In this document: positions 53,745 to 63,617 of the stretch, in pieces
How positions within the stretch are numbered: position 1 is the stretch's first letter
How the letters are laid out: every line of letters starts with the position of its first letter
Assembly (NCBI RefSeq): GCF_009389585.1
Contig: NZ_VIYG01000001.1
Coordinates: 426,705-490,704, forward strand
Source: Oceanobacillus sp. CFH 90083
Lineage (GTDB): Bacteria; Bacillota; Bacilli; Bacillales; Amphibacillaceae
Direction of reading: 5' to 3'
Length of the DNA: 64,000 nucleotides
Program-made: the position numbers and the translations under genes
The notes under the pieces: model-generated
Seen by the model: only the letters and a program-made list of their open reading frames with translations
The model's database searches: none
Told to the model about the DNA's origin: nothing

Positions 53745-55442
53745 TTACCTCATCAGAAATTTTCCTGTACGCATCCGGTTTAATACAGCTGCAATTTCAT
53801 GCTTTCTCGGTCTTGCCAGATCTCCTGGGTGTTTTCCATTGCTGCCATTCAGCTTTTCCAGCCCTTGATCCATTTTATCATCTATATGCTCCAGCAGTGC
53901 TTCAAAAGAAGAAAAATTCTTTTTTTCATTATAGTAAAGATACTGAATGATCTCCGCAATCATTCTCGTTTGAGATGGATCCACCAGCTGTTCTGTATAA
54001 GCAAAAGAGATCGGCTCTTTTCCCAATAAAATTTGAAATTGACCTTTTGCCTGGATTTTGAATTTCCTGTCTGTCTGTTTAGGGAATGCAGCAGATAATA
54101 GCTGCCGTTTTGTTAACTCCGTGAAATTTGCCGGTTCTACATTACTATTTGCAATGGGATCTTCTTTTATAATTTCCTTTGCTCTTGATGTTACATTTTT
54201 TGGAATGTATTCCTCCATAAGAATTACTGTATCTGCAGCGGCAAAATAATCTCCAGAACCGCCCGTTACTAAAATAACAGATTTATTTGCTTCGTCAACC
54301 AGCTGCCTGATTCGATGTATAAATGGTGTAATCGGCTCATTTTCAGGATCGATCAGCTTTTGCATCCGGCTGTCACGAATCATAAAATTTGTTGCACTTG
54401 TGTCCTCATCAATAAGCAGCGTTTTCGCTCCAATTTCCAATGCTTCCATCACATTAGCAGCCTGCGAAGTACTTCCGCTTGCATTACTTGTTGAAAAAGA
54501 AGTCGTATCTTTTCCATGAGGAAGATGAGAGATAAAAGGAGAGATATTTACAGAGGAGATTTCTCTCCCATCCTCTGCCCGAATTTTAACAGCACTCGGA
54601 TCTGTACAGATAAATTCACGGCCATCCCCTTTACAATGGGGATAAACGCCTCTTTCTATAGCTTGAAGAAGGGTGCTTTTTCCATGATAACCTCCACCGG
54701 TGATTAATGTAACTCCCTGCTTCACAGCCATTCCTTTTACTGTTTTGCCATGAGGAAGCTGTAGCTCCACTTCATCTTCCGGCGGACTTATAAAGGCTGC
54801 TGCCCCTTTAGCCGGCAAGTCACTCACACCGCTTTTTCTCGGTAAAATGGAGCCATTAGCAATAAAACTCACCCACTTATTTTCTTTCATTGCTTGCCAT
54901 ATAGCCTCCTGTTGATCTGCTAATTGTACCGACTGCTGAATATCACTATCTAAAATTTTAAACGCTGAATTCTCCAAGAATTCAGGAATAGCCTGGTTAA
55001 ATAACTTTATTGCCTCTTTTCCATTAATGGAGCGCCCATTAGCAGGTAAGCCGACGGATAAACAAATCGTTATCTCCTTCTCTGAAATACCTACAGCTGT
55101 CCGCTCTAATATTTCCTGCCCCGGTCCGTCAAAAGCAATCATGCCGCTTTTGCCAGAGCCTTTAATAGAAATTTTATTTTGATTCAATGCTTTTCCGATC
55201 ACTCTCGCAAAAGCATCTTCTGCCGCAATCCTGCGGGCTGTCGTCTCCAGCCACTCCACCGCTATATGGCGCTGCTTTCCGGGAATCACGAGCCTTATTT
55301 TGGAAGGGCCGGCAAATGGATCTCCCTGCACATAATCAATATGGAGTGTATAACGTGGATATGTGTAGCTTCCAGTAATTTGTTTATATGCTTTGTAACT
55401 TTTGCGATCGATTTGTAATAAACTGTTTTTAAGACGGTTCAT
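53745..55442 (-). CDS. Predicted ABC-class ATPase
   Basis: A 565-residue soluble ATPase of the ABC_ATPase (PF09818-type) family, uncharacterised. Visible: Walker A GGGYHGKSTLLQAIERG near 245, followed by VKIRAEDGREISSVNISPFI, a Ser-rich TSNASGSTSQAANVMEALEI acting as signature, and Walker B TLLIDEDTSATNFMIRD near 355. There is no transmembrane segment and no permease nearby. ATG at 55442 follows GGAGGCTATTATT. A DNA- or RNA-related role is possible but unsupported. Confidence 0.8.
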   Translation of the reverse strand: MNRLKNSLLQIDRKSYKAYKQITGSYTYPRYTLHIDYVQGDPFAGPSKIRLVIPGKQRHIAVEWLETTARRIAAEDAFARVIGKALNQNKISIKGSGKSGMIAFDGPGQEILERTAVGISEKEITICLSVGLPANGRSINGKEAIKLFNQAIPEFLENSAFKILDSDIQQSVQLADQQEAIWQAMKENKWVSFIANGSILPRKSGVSDLPAKGAAAFISPPEDEVELQLPHGKTVKGMAVKQGVTLITGGGYHGKSTLLQAIERGVYPHCKGDGREFICTDPSAVKIRAEDGREISSVNISPFISHLPHGKDTTSFSTSNASGSTSQAANVMEALEIGAKTLLIDEDTSATNFMIRDSRMQKLIDPENEPITPFIHRIRQLVDEANKSVILVTGGSGDYFAAADTVILMEEYIPKNVTSRAKEIIKEDPIANSNVEPANFTELTKRQLLSAAFPKQTDRKFKIQAKGQFQILLGKEPISFAYTEQLVDPSQTRMIAEIIQYLYYNEKKNFSSFEALLEHIDDKMDQGLEKLNGSNGKHPGDLARPRKHEIAAVLNRMRTGKFLMR

Positions 55443-55548
55443 AATAATAGCCTCCATTCCGATTTGATTCCTTTATGGTAAGGGTACGATGCTTTTAGAG
55501 AAATCGACAAATATTTTATGAAACTGCTGCTTAAATGTACAAAATAAA

Positions 55549-55588
55549 AACGCAACACTTCGTAGACTATGTACGAAACACTGCGTTA
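55549..55588 (-). terminator. Terminator of tRNA-Gly
   Basis: AACGCAGTGTTTCGTA and TACGAAGTGTTGCGTT (minus strand) form a 16-bp stem with one mismatch, followed by TTTATTTTG. Confidence 0.85.
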
Positions 55589-55599
55589 TCACATATGTA

Positions 55600-55673
55600 T
55601 GGAGCGGGTGAAGGGAATCGAACCCTCGTCATCAGCTTGGAAGGCTGAGGTTTTACCATTAAACTACACCCGC
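55600..55673 (-). tRNA. trnG: tRNA-Gly (anticodon TCC)
   Basis: A 74-nt cloverleaf on the minus strand: acceptor GCGGGTG/CACCCGC, D arm with GTTTAATGGTAAAAC, anticodon loop CTTCCAA giving TCC, T arm AGGGTTCGATTCCCT, and encoded CCA end. It reads GGA and GGG codons. A single isolated tRNA with its own terminator. Confidence 0.97.
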
Positions 55674-55924
55674 ATGCTTTAAATTCGTTTTTCAACGACA
55701 AAATTTATTATAGCAACGTATTCGATAAAAATCAACAATAAATTTAATTTTTTTCATGAAAAATCAATTGAAAATTAATATTTGGAAATAATAGACTTCA
55801 GGAATAATCAGAAATCCCGGCGCATACACTTCTAAAATGCTTGATGTTTATCTTATTATCTATTTACAATCGTCTGGTCGCGTAATAAACTATTATTATG
55901 CTTCACGGAGAGGAGAATTTTAAA

Positions 55925-56797
55925 ATGTCAGTATATTCAACTATTCTTACTCAATCAGAATTTGTTGATAAGGATAGTCTCAGCTACCCATTTGAGGAAA
56001 GAGGATTACAATTTGGCGATGGAATTTATGAGGTGATTCGCATTTATAAAGGAGAATACTACCTCCTGACAGAGCATGTGGATCGTCTGTACCGTTCTGC
56101 CGAAGCCATTAAAATTAAGATTCCATATCATAAAGAAAAGATGACGGATTTATTACATCAATTAATCGAAAAAAATAATATGAAAAATGACGGAAAGGTG
56201 TATATGCAAATCACCCGTGGTTCCGCTCCACGAGATCATATCTTTCCACATGAAGTAACACCTAATATTTATGCATACCTTCAGGATTTACCTAGAAATG
56301 AAAAAATATTGGAAAATGGGGTTAAAACCATTTCTCAGCGTGATGTCCGATGGGAAAACTGTTATATCAAAAGCTTAAACCTGCTGCCAAATGTTCTGGC
56401 TAAGCAGACTGCAAAAGAAAATAATTGCTATGAAGCTATCCTGCATCGTGATGGTGTTGTAACAGAATGCAGCTCTTCTAATATCTACTTAGTGAAAGAT
56501 GGAAAAGTTTATACGCATCCAGCTACTAATAATATCTTGCATGGATGTGTGCGGATGGCAGTGGAACGTTTCTTAAAAGCAGAAAACATTCCGCTAATTG
56601 AAGAAGCTTTTCATATTGAAGATGTTCAGCACGCTGATGAAATGTTTTTATCCAGCAGTACATCTGAAGTATTGCCGGTCATCCAGCTTGATAATGTTGT
56701 CGTTGGCAATGGAGAGCCCGGAAAGATTACTCGTACCCTGCAAAGCGCATATGAACAGGATGCTAAAATTACCGATACATTAATTAAAAACTTGTAA
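55925..56797 (+). CDS. dat: D-amino acid aminotransferase
   Basis: A 290-residue fold-type IV PLP enzyme making D-Glu/D-Ala for peptidoglycan. The PLP Lys is in ENCYIKSLNLLPNVLAKQ, and GDGIYEVIRIY and the phosphate loop SSSTSEVLPV fit the family. ATG at 55925 follows GAGAGGAGAATTTTAAA. The neighbouring S9 peptidase is separated by a terminator. Confidence 0.93.
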   Translation: MSVYSTILTQSEFVDKDSLSYPFEERGLQFGDGIYEVIRIYKGEYYLLTEHVDRLYRSAEAIKIKIPYHKEKMTDLLHQLIEKNNMKNDGKVYMQITRGSAPRDHIFPHEVTPNIYAYLQDLPRNEKILENGVKTISQRDVRWENCYIKSLNLLPNVLAKQTAKENNCYEAILHRDGVVTECSSSNIYLVKDGKVYTHPATNNILHGCVRMAVERFLKAENIPLIEEAFHIEDVQHADEMFLSSSTSEVLPVIQLDNVVVGNGEPGKITRTLQSAYEQDAKITDTLIKNL

Positions 56798-56801
56798 TGA
56801 G

Positions 56802-56838
56802 AAACAGTCGCCTAAAATAAGAGGCGGCTGTTTTTATA
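56802..56838 (+). terminator. Terminator of dat
   Basis: AAACAGTCGCC pairs with GGCGGCTGTTT, followed by TTATAT; stem of 11 bp. Confidence 0.85.
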
Positions 56839-56932
56839 TACATTATACACAGCTAAATATTATTGATTCGTTTCCCGAAATAGTTTAAACTAAAAATAGA
56901 TAGAATAAAATATTATTATGAGGAGGAAGATG

Positions 56933-58939
56933 ATGTCTATATCAACTGCAAAAAGAGCGATTAACGCAACAGATTTTCAGAATATTAAGGTTCTTAGTGA
57001 GCCGCAGTTTATTTCAGAAGATAAATACAGTTATGTGATTACATCTGTGAATGATGATAAGGAATATGAATCACAGGTTTATGTACATAATCTTGCTAAA
57101 GATTCGCATAAGCAATGGACTTCTGGCAGTCACCGGAATCATACTTTCTGTGTTTCTCCAAATAAGGAACAAGCCTTCTTCCTTTCTAACCGCAGCGGCG
57201 CTTCACAAATTTGGCTGACAGATGTTGATGGCGGCGAGGCAAAACAAGTGACTACTTTGCCAAATGGTGTTTTTTCACCAATCTGGTCAGGGGATGGGAA
57301 GTCTATTTTATTCTGTGCCTACCTTGAAAAAGATGATGATATTTCTGCCTTAAAGGAATTAAGTAAAGAAGAAAAACAGGCAAAGCAAAAAGAAGCACAA
57401 ACGAAACCGCTGGTTGTTGACCGCTTAAAGTATAAATCAGATGCCAGAGGATTCCATGACAATTCCAAAGTGCAAATTATTCAATATGATGTAGCAGCAG
57501 ATGCCTTTCATCAGCTGACAGACCAAGAAGCCGATCACCACCTGACAGACCTTGCTCCTGACAGCAAGCATCTTATCTTTGCAGCTAATTTGGAGGAGGA
57601 TGCTGATGCTTCATTGGTTTCTGATTTATATTTACTTGAATTATCATCAAAGGAAATAACGAAATTAACAGACAGTAAAGGAAGCTATTATGGCGCAGCC
57701 TTCTCCAGGGACAGTAAAAAAATTGTTGCCTTGGGACACGAGTTTGAATATGCTGGAGCAACCTTAACCAAGCTTTTCCTATATGATATAGACAGTAATG
57801 AAAGAAAGCTTCTGTCCAGAGATTGGGGCATCCAGCCCGGGGATACAATGGTTGGAGATATGCGCCTTGGCAATTCAGAAACAGGGCCTGTCTGGTCTCG
57901 TGACAATAAATCCATTTACTTTGTTGGATCGGATAAAGGCGCTGTCTCTTTATATGAAACAGATTTAGAAGGGAATCTAAAAACACGTTACAGCGATCAT
58001 AATCATCTGTTTGGCTTTGCTTATAACGTGGATACAGAAAGCTTTATTTTAGGAATCAGCCATCCGACAGATCCTTGTAATTTTTATAAGCTGACAGTTG
58101 AAAATACTTTGGAGCAGCTGACGGATGTGAACAAAGCTTTTGCCGGTGAAGTAGCATTAAGCGAGCCGGAGGAAATTAATTTTACTTCCAGTGATGGTCT
58201 GGATATACAAGGCTGGCTGCTTCGCCCTTATGGATTCCAGAAGGGAAAGAAATATCCTTTTGTATTAGAGGTTCATGGCGGTCCCCATGCCATGTATGGA
58301 CAAACCTTCTTCCATGAGCTGCAGCTTCTTGCTGCGAAAGGATATGTTGTACTTTATACAAATCCCCGCGGCAGCCACGGTTATGGGCAGGATTTTGTCA
58401 ACAATGTGCGTGAAAACTATGGTAAAGGGGATTACCGTGACCTGATGGAGGCTGTTGATTATTGCCTGGAACAGTATTCCTTTATTGATAAAAAGCGCTT
58501 AGGTGTAACTGGAGGAAGCTATGGCGGGTTTATGACAAACTGGATAGTCGGCCATACCAGCCGCTTTAAAGCAGCTGTTACGCAGAGATCCATTTCCAAT
58601 TGGTTAAGCTTTTATGGTGTCAGTGATATCGGCTTCTTTTTTACGAAGTGGGAGCATGGGGTGAACCTATTAGAGGATCCGACAGAGCTTTGGGATATAT
58701 CACCGCTGAAATATGCCGAAAACGTAGAGACTCCGCTTCTTATCCTGCATGGTGAACAAGATTATCGCTGTCCGATTGAACAGGGCGAGCAATTATTTAT
58801 CACGTTAAAGCATTTAAACAAGGAAGTGGAATTTGTCCGGTTCCCGAATGCCAACCATGAATTAAGCCGAAGCGGTAACCCGACACTGCGGGTGGCACGG
58901 TTAGAAAATATCTGCTGGTGGTTTGAAAAGTATCTATAA
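56933..58939 (+). CDS. yuxL: S9 family peptidase (acylaminoacyl-peptidase type, YuxL-like)
   Basis: A 668-residue prolyl oligopeptidase-family enzyme: N-terminal beta-propeller (about 1-400) and C-terminal alpha/beta-hydrolase. Catalytic triad: Ser in GGSYGGFM, Asp in GEQDYRCP, His in NANHELSRSG. No signal peptide, so cytoplasmic. GAGGAGGAAG lies before two adjacent ATGs; the second (56933) has the better spacing. It probably degrades or deacylates short peptides. Confidence 0.88.
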   Translation: MSISTAKRAINATDFQNIKVLSEPQFISEDKYSYVITSVNDDKEYESQVYVHNLAKDSHKQWTSGSHRNHTFCVSPNKEQAFFLSNRSGASQIWLTDVDGGEAKQVTTLPNGVFSPIWSGDGKSILFCAYLEKDDDISALKELSKEEKQAKQKEAQTKPLVVDRLKYKSDARGFHDNSKVQIIQYDVAADAFHQLTDQEADHHLTDLAPDSKHLIFAANLEEDADASLVSDLYLLELSSKEITKLTDSKGSYYGAAFSRDSKKIVALGHEFEYAGATLTKLFLYDIDSNERKLLSRDWGIQPGDTMVGDMRLGNSETGPVWSRDNKSIYFVGSDKGAVSLYETDLEGNLKTRYSDHNHLFGFAYNVDTESFILGISHPTDPCNFYKLTVENTLEQLTDVNKAFAGEVALSEPEEINFTSSDGLDIQGWLLRPYGFQKGKKYPFVLEVHGGPHAMYGQTFFHELQLLAAKGYVVLYTNPRGSHGYGQDFVNNVRENYGKGDYRDLMEAVDYCLEQYSFIDKKRLGVTGGSYGGFMTNWIVGHTSRFKAAVTQRSISNWLSFYGVSDIGFFFTKWEHGVNLLEDPTELWDISPLKYAENVETPLLILHGEQDYRCPIEQGEQLFITLKHLNKEVEFVRFPNANHELSRSGNPTLRVARLENICWWFEKYL

Positions 58940-58969
58940 AAACCATGAATCCATAAAAAAAACCAGGCA

Positions 58970-59116
58970 TTCGCCGAAAGACTTGGCGAATGCCCTAGTT
59001 GGGGTCTGGAACTGGGGCTGCGATTACTCGTCCCATCGAAATCATTTGCGATTACCCGCCCATCAAAACTGCTGCACTTATACTTTTTTCCTTAGATTCC
59101 TTATACTTTCTTAAAG
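58970..59116 (+). repeat. Dispersed repeat family A, copy A5
   Basis: It starts AACCAGGCATTCGCC and ends CTTATACTTTCTTAAAG. A perfect 10-bp hairpin GGCATTCGCC / GGCGAATGCC takes the place of the GGTTGTCACC hairpin in A2, with the same flanks. Two modules CTGCGATTACTCGTCCCATC and TTGCGATTACCCGCCCATC follow. The left terminal TTTAAAGAAA is missing. Confidence 0.75.
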
Positions 59117-59119
59117 TGT

Positions 59120-59158
59120 AAAAATAAAGGTGACAATCTCTGTCAGCCTTTATTTTTA
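59120..59158. terminator. Bidirectional terminator
   Basis: AAAAATAAAGG-TGACA pairs with TGTCA-CCTTTATTTTT, between yuxL and the end of argD. Confidence 0.85.
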
Positions 59159-59209
59159 TGGTTCTTCTGAAACGCAACTTTGAAGGGTCAATAGTTGCTT
59201 TTTATATAC

Positions 59210-60403
59210 TTATCCCTTCTCCTCTATGTCTGCTGCGATAGCCGTTATCACTCCGATAAAAGTAAATAACTCTTCTTTCTCTGTAGTTAATGGAGGCAAA
59301 ATACGCACAACATGCTCGCCTGCTGTCAACACAAGAATCTGCTTTTCTCTTAATTTCTCGACCCAGACACCAGCTTTATTTTCAACTTCCAGCCCGATGA
59401 GAAGCCCCTTTCCTCTGACCGCTTTAATGAGTGAGTTGCTGTCAGCCAGCTTGGTTAATGCTTCTGTTAACAGAACACATTTCTCCTGTAAACCTGTTAA
59501 AAACGCAGCATCTGCAATTTGCTCCAATGTAGCCAGCCCTGCTGTTGCTGCCAGCGGATTCCCGCCAAAAGTACTTCCATGCGTCCCAGGTGAAAAACTG
59601 TCTGCAGCTTTTGTTTTTGCTAATAATACTCCAATTGGAAAACCAGATCCTAATCCTTTCGCCAATGTCATTGCATCCGGTTCAATATCATATTGCTCAT
59701 AAGCAAAGAGGGTACCCGTTCTGCCGATTCCCGTCTGAATCTCATCAACCATAAATAGAATATCTGCTTCCTTACAGTAGGTATACAACGCTTTTACCCA
59801 CTGTGCGTCCGCCGGATGAACACCGCCCTCTCCCTGAACCAGCTCCAATAAAACACCTGCCGTTTTATCCGTATCTATTTGCTCTATCGTTTCCTGCTGA
59901 TTAAATGGTAAATAGGTAAAACCAGGTGTTAATGGCGTAAAGCCGTTATGAATTTTTGTTTGAGCTGTTGCCGCCATTGTAGAGCCTGTTCGTCCATGAA
60001 ACGAATTGGAAAAAGTAACAATTTCTGTTCTTTCCGGCTTCTGATGGTCTTTAGCATACTTTTTAGCCAATTTGATGGCTGCTTCATTTGCTTCAGCACC
60101 ACTATTACAGAAAAATGCCTGATCAAAGCAGCTTAGAGAAGCCAACTTCGCAGCTAATGCCTCCTGCTGCGGTATCTGATATAAATTAGAGCAATGCCAC
60201 AGATTCTCTAACTGCTCTGATAATTTCGCATGCACTTGGTCCGGCACATGTCCTAAATTGCATGTTGCAATGCCAGATGTATAATCAAGATATTTCACAT
60301 CCTGATCATCCCATACATAGCTGCCTTTTCCCTTTAAAATGGTTATTGGTAAACGCTGATAATTTTTCATTAATGCTGACGTGGCTGTTACAGTATTAGA
60401 CAT
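59210..60403 (-). CDS. argD: Acetylornithine aminotransferase
   Basis: A 397-residue class III PLP aminotransferase converting N-acetylglutamate semialdehyde to N-acetylornithine. Motifs: NSGAEANEAAIKLAKKY near 98, FHGRTGSTMA near 135, DEIQTGIGRTG near 220 and PLP Lys in MTLAKGLGSGFP near 250. It overlaps argB by eight bases and has AAAGGAGGTCGTGG upstream. Last gene of argCJBD; carAB and argF, which follow in B. subtilis, are absent here. Confidence 0.95.
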   Translation of the reverse strand: MSNTVTATSALMKNYQRLPITILKGKGSYVWDDQDVKYLDYTSGIATCNLGHVPDQVHAKLSEQLENLWHCSNLYQIPQQEALAAKLASLSCFDQAFFCNSGAEANEAAIKLAKKYAKDHQKPERTEIVTFSNSFHGRTGSTMAATAQTKIHNGFTPLTPGFTYLPFNQQETIEQIDTDKTAGVLLELVQGEGGVHPADAQWVKALYTYCKEADILFMVDEIQTGIGRTGTLFAYEQYDIEPDAMTLAKGLGSGFPIGVLLAKTKAADSFSPGTHGSTFGGNPLAATAGLATLEQIADAAFLTGLQEKCVLLTEALTKLADSNSLIKAVRGKGLLIGLEVENKAGVWVEKLREKQILVLTAGEHVVRILPPLTTEKEELFTFIGVITAIAADIEEKG

Positions 60404-61196
60404 GCTCCACGACCTCCTTTTCGCTTAAAATGGTGCCTACTTTTTCTCCGTCTAAATATTTTAAAATATCACCCGGCTCCAGACCATTTAAAATGACAGA
60501 TTCCTCCACACCGCCCTGTAAGCTGGCGAGTGCAGAGCGCACCTTTGGAATCATTCCGCCATAAATAACACCGGAATCAATTAATGCTTCTACCTCTTCT
60601 TTTGTTAAATGATGATGAATGATTTCCTTTTGATCAATCGTTTCCATTACTCCAGGAATATTGCTGATTAGAACGAGCCTGCAGCCTAATGCTTCTGCTA
60701 CAGCACCAGCCGCTGTATCACCGTTAATATTCAAGTGTGTTTCTCCTTCGCCTGCAGCGATTGGAGAAATAACAGGAATGCCGCCTGCTTGTAAGATCAT
60801 GTCAATCCAGGCTGTTTCCACCTTAGTAACCTCTCCGACAAAGCCCAGCTTGCCATCTTTAATCGGTTTCGCTTGCAGCAGTTTGCCGTCTACACCGCTT
60901 AATCCGATTGCTTTGCCATTCTGATTTTGAAACAAACTGACAATCCTCTTATTGATTGCTCCGCACATCACCATTTGCGCGACTTCTAGCACTTCTTCTG
61001 TTGTGACGCGAAGTCCATCGATAAATGTACTTTCAATCTGCATTTGCTCCAATGCCTGATTAATTTCCGGACCGCCGCCATGAACAATCACCGGATCACA
61101 AACCTTTTTTTCTTTTAATTCAATTAACAGCTTGTAAAAAGATTCCGGCAGCTCCTGCAGGATACTCCCGCCTACTTTAAATACTACTTTTTTCAT
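60396..61196 (-). CDS. argB: Acetylglutamate kinase
   Basis: A 266-residue amino acid kinase phosphorylating N-acetylglutamate. FKVGGSIL near residue 4, VHGGGPEIN near 38 and HLNINGDTAAGAVAEALG near 165 are visible. ATG at 61196 (MKKVVFKVGG) follows GTGAGGTGTTTCAA and is preferred to the start ten codons upstream, which overlaps argJ. Confidence 0.95.
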   Translation of the reverse strand: MKKVVFKVGGSILQELPESFYKLLIELKEKKVCDPVIVHGGGPEINQALEQMQIESTFIDGLRVTTEEVLEVAQMVMCGAINKRIVSLFQNQNGKAIGLSGVDGKLLQAKPIKDGKLGFVGEVTKVETAWIDMILQAGGIPVISPIAAGEGETHLNINGDTAAGAVAEALGCRLVLISNIPGVMETIDQKEIIHHHLTKEEVEALIDSGVIYGGMIPKVRSALASLQGGVEESVILNGLEPGDILKYLDGEKVGTILSEKEVVEHV

Positions 61197-61206
61197 TTGA
61201 AACACC

Positions 61207-62427
61207 TCACGTCCGATAGGATGCATTTATTTGCACGTAATCATAGGTTAAATCACAGCCCCAGGCAATTGCTTTCTCCGTACCATCCTTTAACCCGATA
61301 AAAAGGTGAACCATATCCTTTACTAATTCCTCAACACAGTTCGGTTCATGAAAAGGTAGCAATTGCCCTTCCTTAATAATCTGTTCAGAGCCAATCGCAA
61401 GTGATAAGCCTTCTTTATCAAAAATGACGCCACCGGCACCAAGTGCACTGATAACCCTTCCCCAATTGGCATCTTCTCCATAAATGGCTGTTTTCACAAG
61501 ACTGGAACCAACCACTGCTTTTGCCATCTGCGCTGCTTCCCGCTCCGATCTGGCTCCTTCTATACTTACTTCAATGAGTTTTGTTGCCCCTTCTCCGTCT
61601 CTGGCTATCATTTTTGCCAGCTCCCGGCTGACAAACTGCCATGCTTCCATAAATCGATGCCATTCCGGATGCTGTGGCTGAAGTGCTTCATTCTGCTGTA
61701 TTCCATTGGCTAATACAAGCACCATATCATTGGTACTGCAATCTCCGTCTACTGTAATACGATTAAATGTCTGATCCGTTGTTTGTTTTAATCCTTGCTT
61801 TAGGCTTTCCTCCTCCACCTTTGCATCTGTCGTAATAAAGGAAAGCATCGTTGCCATATTCGGATGAATCATGCCGGATCCTTTCGCAGCACCGGCAATC
61901 GTTATCGGTTTTCCATCTATTTCTACCTCGACAGCAATATGCTTTGTTTTCGTATCCGTTGTTAAAATGGCATGCTCAAAATCAGCGGCAGCTTTACTTT
62001 CACCAATACGTGCAATGGCTTCCTTAATGACAGGCATTGGCAGCATCTCACCAATGACTCCGGTTGAAGCAACAGCCACCAGTGAAGAATCAATCCCTAT
62101 TTTTTCCGCTGTCAACTGCTGCATTTGAAGCGCATCCTGATAGCCCTGCTCTCCTGTATAGGAATTTGCATTCGCTGAATTAACAACGACTGCCTGCAGC
62201 TGGTTGGAGTCTTTTAATGCTTCTTGTGTAACCGTAAGCGGTGCTGCCTGAAATGTATTCTGCGTATAAACACCGGCAGCATTGGCCGGGACTTCGGAAT
62301 ATAACCAGCCAAAATCAAGCTTGGATTTACGCAGACCGGCATGTATACCTCCAGCTGTAAACCCTTTTGGCTGATCAATGTGTGCATTTTCTAAAACCTT
62401 AAATGACCTGAATAATGTATCTGCCAC
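61207..62427 (-). CDS. argJ: Bifunctional ornithine acetyltransferase / N-acetylglutamate synthase
   Basis: A 406-residue self-cleaving enzyme that recycles the acetyl group from acetylornithine to glutamate. The autocleavage site MATML with its nucleophilic Thr is in GMIHPNMATMLSF near residue 195. GTG start with GAGGGGGAGCATAG upstream. Presence of ArgJ implies the cyclic arginine pathway; whether it is mono- or bifunctional cannot be told. Confidence 0.95.
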   Translation of the reverse strand: MADTLFRSFKVLENAHIDQPKGFTAGGIHAGLRKSKLDFGWLYSEVPANAAGVYTQNTFQAAPLTVTQEALKDSNQLQAVVVNSANANSYTGEQGYQDALQMQQLTAEKIGIDSSLVAVASTGVIGEMLPMPVIKEAIARIGESKAAADFEHAILTTDTKTKHIAVEVEIDGKPITIAGAAKGSGMIHPNMATMLSFITTDAKVEEESLKQGLKQTTDQTFNRITVDGDCSTNDMVLVLANGIQQNEALQPQHPEWHRFMEAWQFVSRELAKMIARDGEGATKLIEVSIEGARSEREAAQMAKAVVGSSLVKTAIYGEDANWGRVISALGAGGVIFDKEGLSLAIGSEQIIKEGQLLPFHEPNCVEELVKDMVHLFIGLKDGTEKAIAWGCDLTYDYVQINASYRT

Positions 62428-62446
62428 CTATGCTCCCCCTCTTCCA

Positions 62447-63484
62447 TTATGGAAAGACCGGAATAAAATCCAATCCCGTTCCTTCATCCCAGCCGTTCAT
62501 AAGATTAGCATTATGAATTGCCTGACCAGCCGCTCCCTTTACTAAATTATCAATCGCCGATGCAATGACAATACTATTGGTCCGTTCGTCTACATATGCT
62601 CCAATATCACAGTAATTGCTGCCTGTTACACCTTTGGTTGCCGGAAAATGACCTTCCGGCAAAATACGGACAAACGATTTTTCCTGATAATATTCCTGAA
62701 GATACGCTAAGATGGAAGCTGTGGTTTCTTGTGTTTTCATATCTGCATATGTGGTACACAGTAAGCCTCTTGTCATCGGAATTAAATGCGTTGTAAAGGA
62801 TACTTTCAAGTCCTTATCCGTAAATTTCGAAGCATAACGCTCTATTTCCGGAATATGCTGATGCTGTCCAATTTTATAAGGGACCACATTTTCATTCGCT
62901 GATGAAAAATGTGTTTTTTCGCTCAAGCTTTTTCCAGCTCCGGAAATCCCTGTTTTTGCATCAATCCGAATTCCTTCTGTTTGAATTTTATCTCCATCGA
63001 TGAGTGGAATTAACGCTAATAAAGCAGCTGTCGGAAAGCAGCCCGGATTAGAAATAATTGACGCTGACCGGATCTCCTTTGTAAAAATATCACTGAGCCC
63101 AAATACTGCTTTGTTTAACACTGCAGCGGAAGCAGGTTCTTTTCCGTACCATTCGCTATATTCCTCCTGCGTGAGCCGGAAATCACCAGATAAATCGATG
63201 CACTGAACGGAAGTATCCTGAAAAGAAGGGATAATATTCTTAGCGACACCGGCTGGAGTTGCTAAAAATAAAATATCAATCTCTTTTTCTAGTTCCTCTA
63301 CATTTAGTGCCTCCATCTCTTTTGTAATAATGCCGAACAAATGCGGATAAGTTGCTGATAACTCCTCTCCTGCCTGTGATTGTGATATAATTTTAGTAAT
63401 CTCAATTTTTTTATGTGATTGGAGAAGCCGGATAAGTTCAATCGCTCCATATCCTGTTCCGCCAATAATTGCTGCCTTCTTCAA
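62447..63484 (-). CDS. argC: N-acetyl-gamma-glutamyl-phosphate reductase
   Basis: A 345-residue NADPH-dependent reductase. IIGGTGYGAIELIRLL is the nucleotide motif near the N-terminus and ISNPGCFPTAALLAL contains the catalytic Cys. The start is TTG (MKKAAIIGG) at 63484 with GGGAGCGAGTGTTT upstream; the longer ORF start would lie in the promoter region. First gene of argCJBD, 20 bases before argJ. Confidence 0.94.
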   Translation of the reverse strand: MKKAAIIGGTGYGAIELIRLLQSHKKIEITKIISQSQAGEELSATYPHLFGIITKEMEALNVEELEKEIDILFLATPAGVAKNIIPSFQDTSVQCIDLSGDFRLTQEEYSEWYGKEPASAAVLNKAVFGLSDIFTKEIRSASIISNPGCFPTAALLALIPLIDGDKIQTEGIRIDAKTGISGAGKSLSEKTHFSSANENVVPYKIGQHQHIPEIERYASKFTDKDLKVSFTTHLIPMTRGLLCTTYADMKTQETTASILAYLQEYYQEKSFVRILPEGHFPATKGVTGSNYCDIGAYVDERTNSIVIASAIDNLVKGAAGQAIHNANLMNGWDEGTGLDFIPVFP

Positions 63485-63508
63485 AAACACTCGCTCCCTT
63501 ATTTGAAA

Positions 63509-63554
63509 AAATGAATTATTCATTATTATAAATTTTTATGCATGTTTATGCAAG
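63509..63554 (-). promoter_or_regulatory. argC promoter with two ARG boxes
   Basis: Minus strand: TTGCAT (63553-63548), 17-base spacer, TATAAT (63530-63525). One palindrome ATGAATTATTCAT lies just downstream of the -10 (63511-63524) and a second, TATGCATGTTTATGCA (63537-63552), covers the -35 and spacer. Both fit the ARG box consensus for ArgR/AhrC repression by arginine. Confidence 0.75.
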
Positions 63555-63617
63555 GGAATTTATAAATATTAATTAAATTTCTTCAGATTATTTGTTTACC
63601 TGTATAATATATGAATA

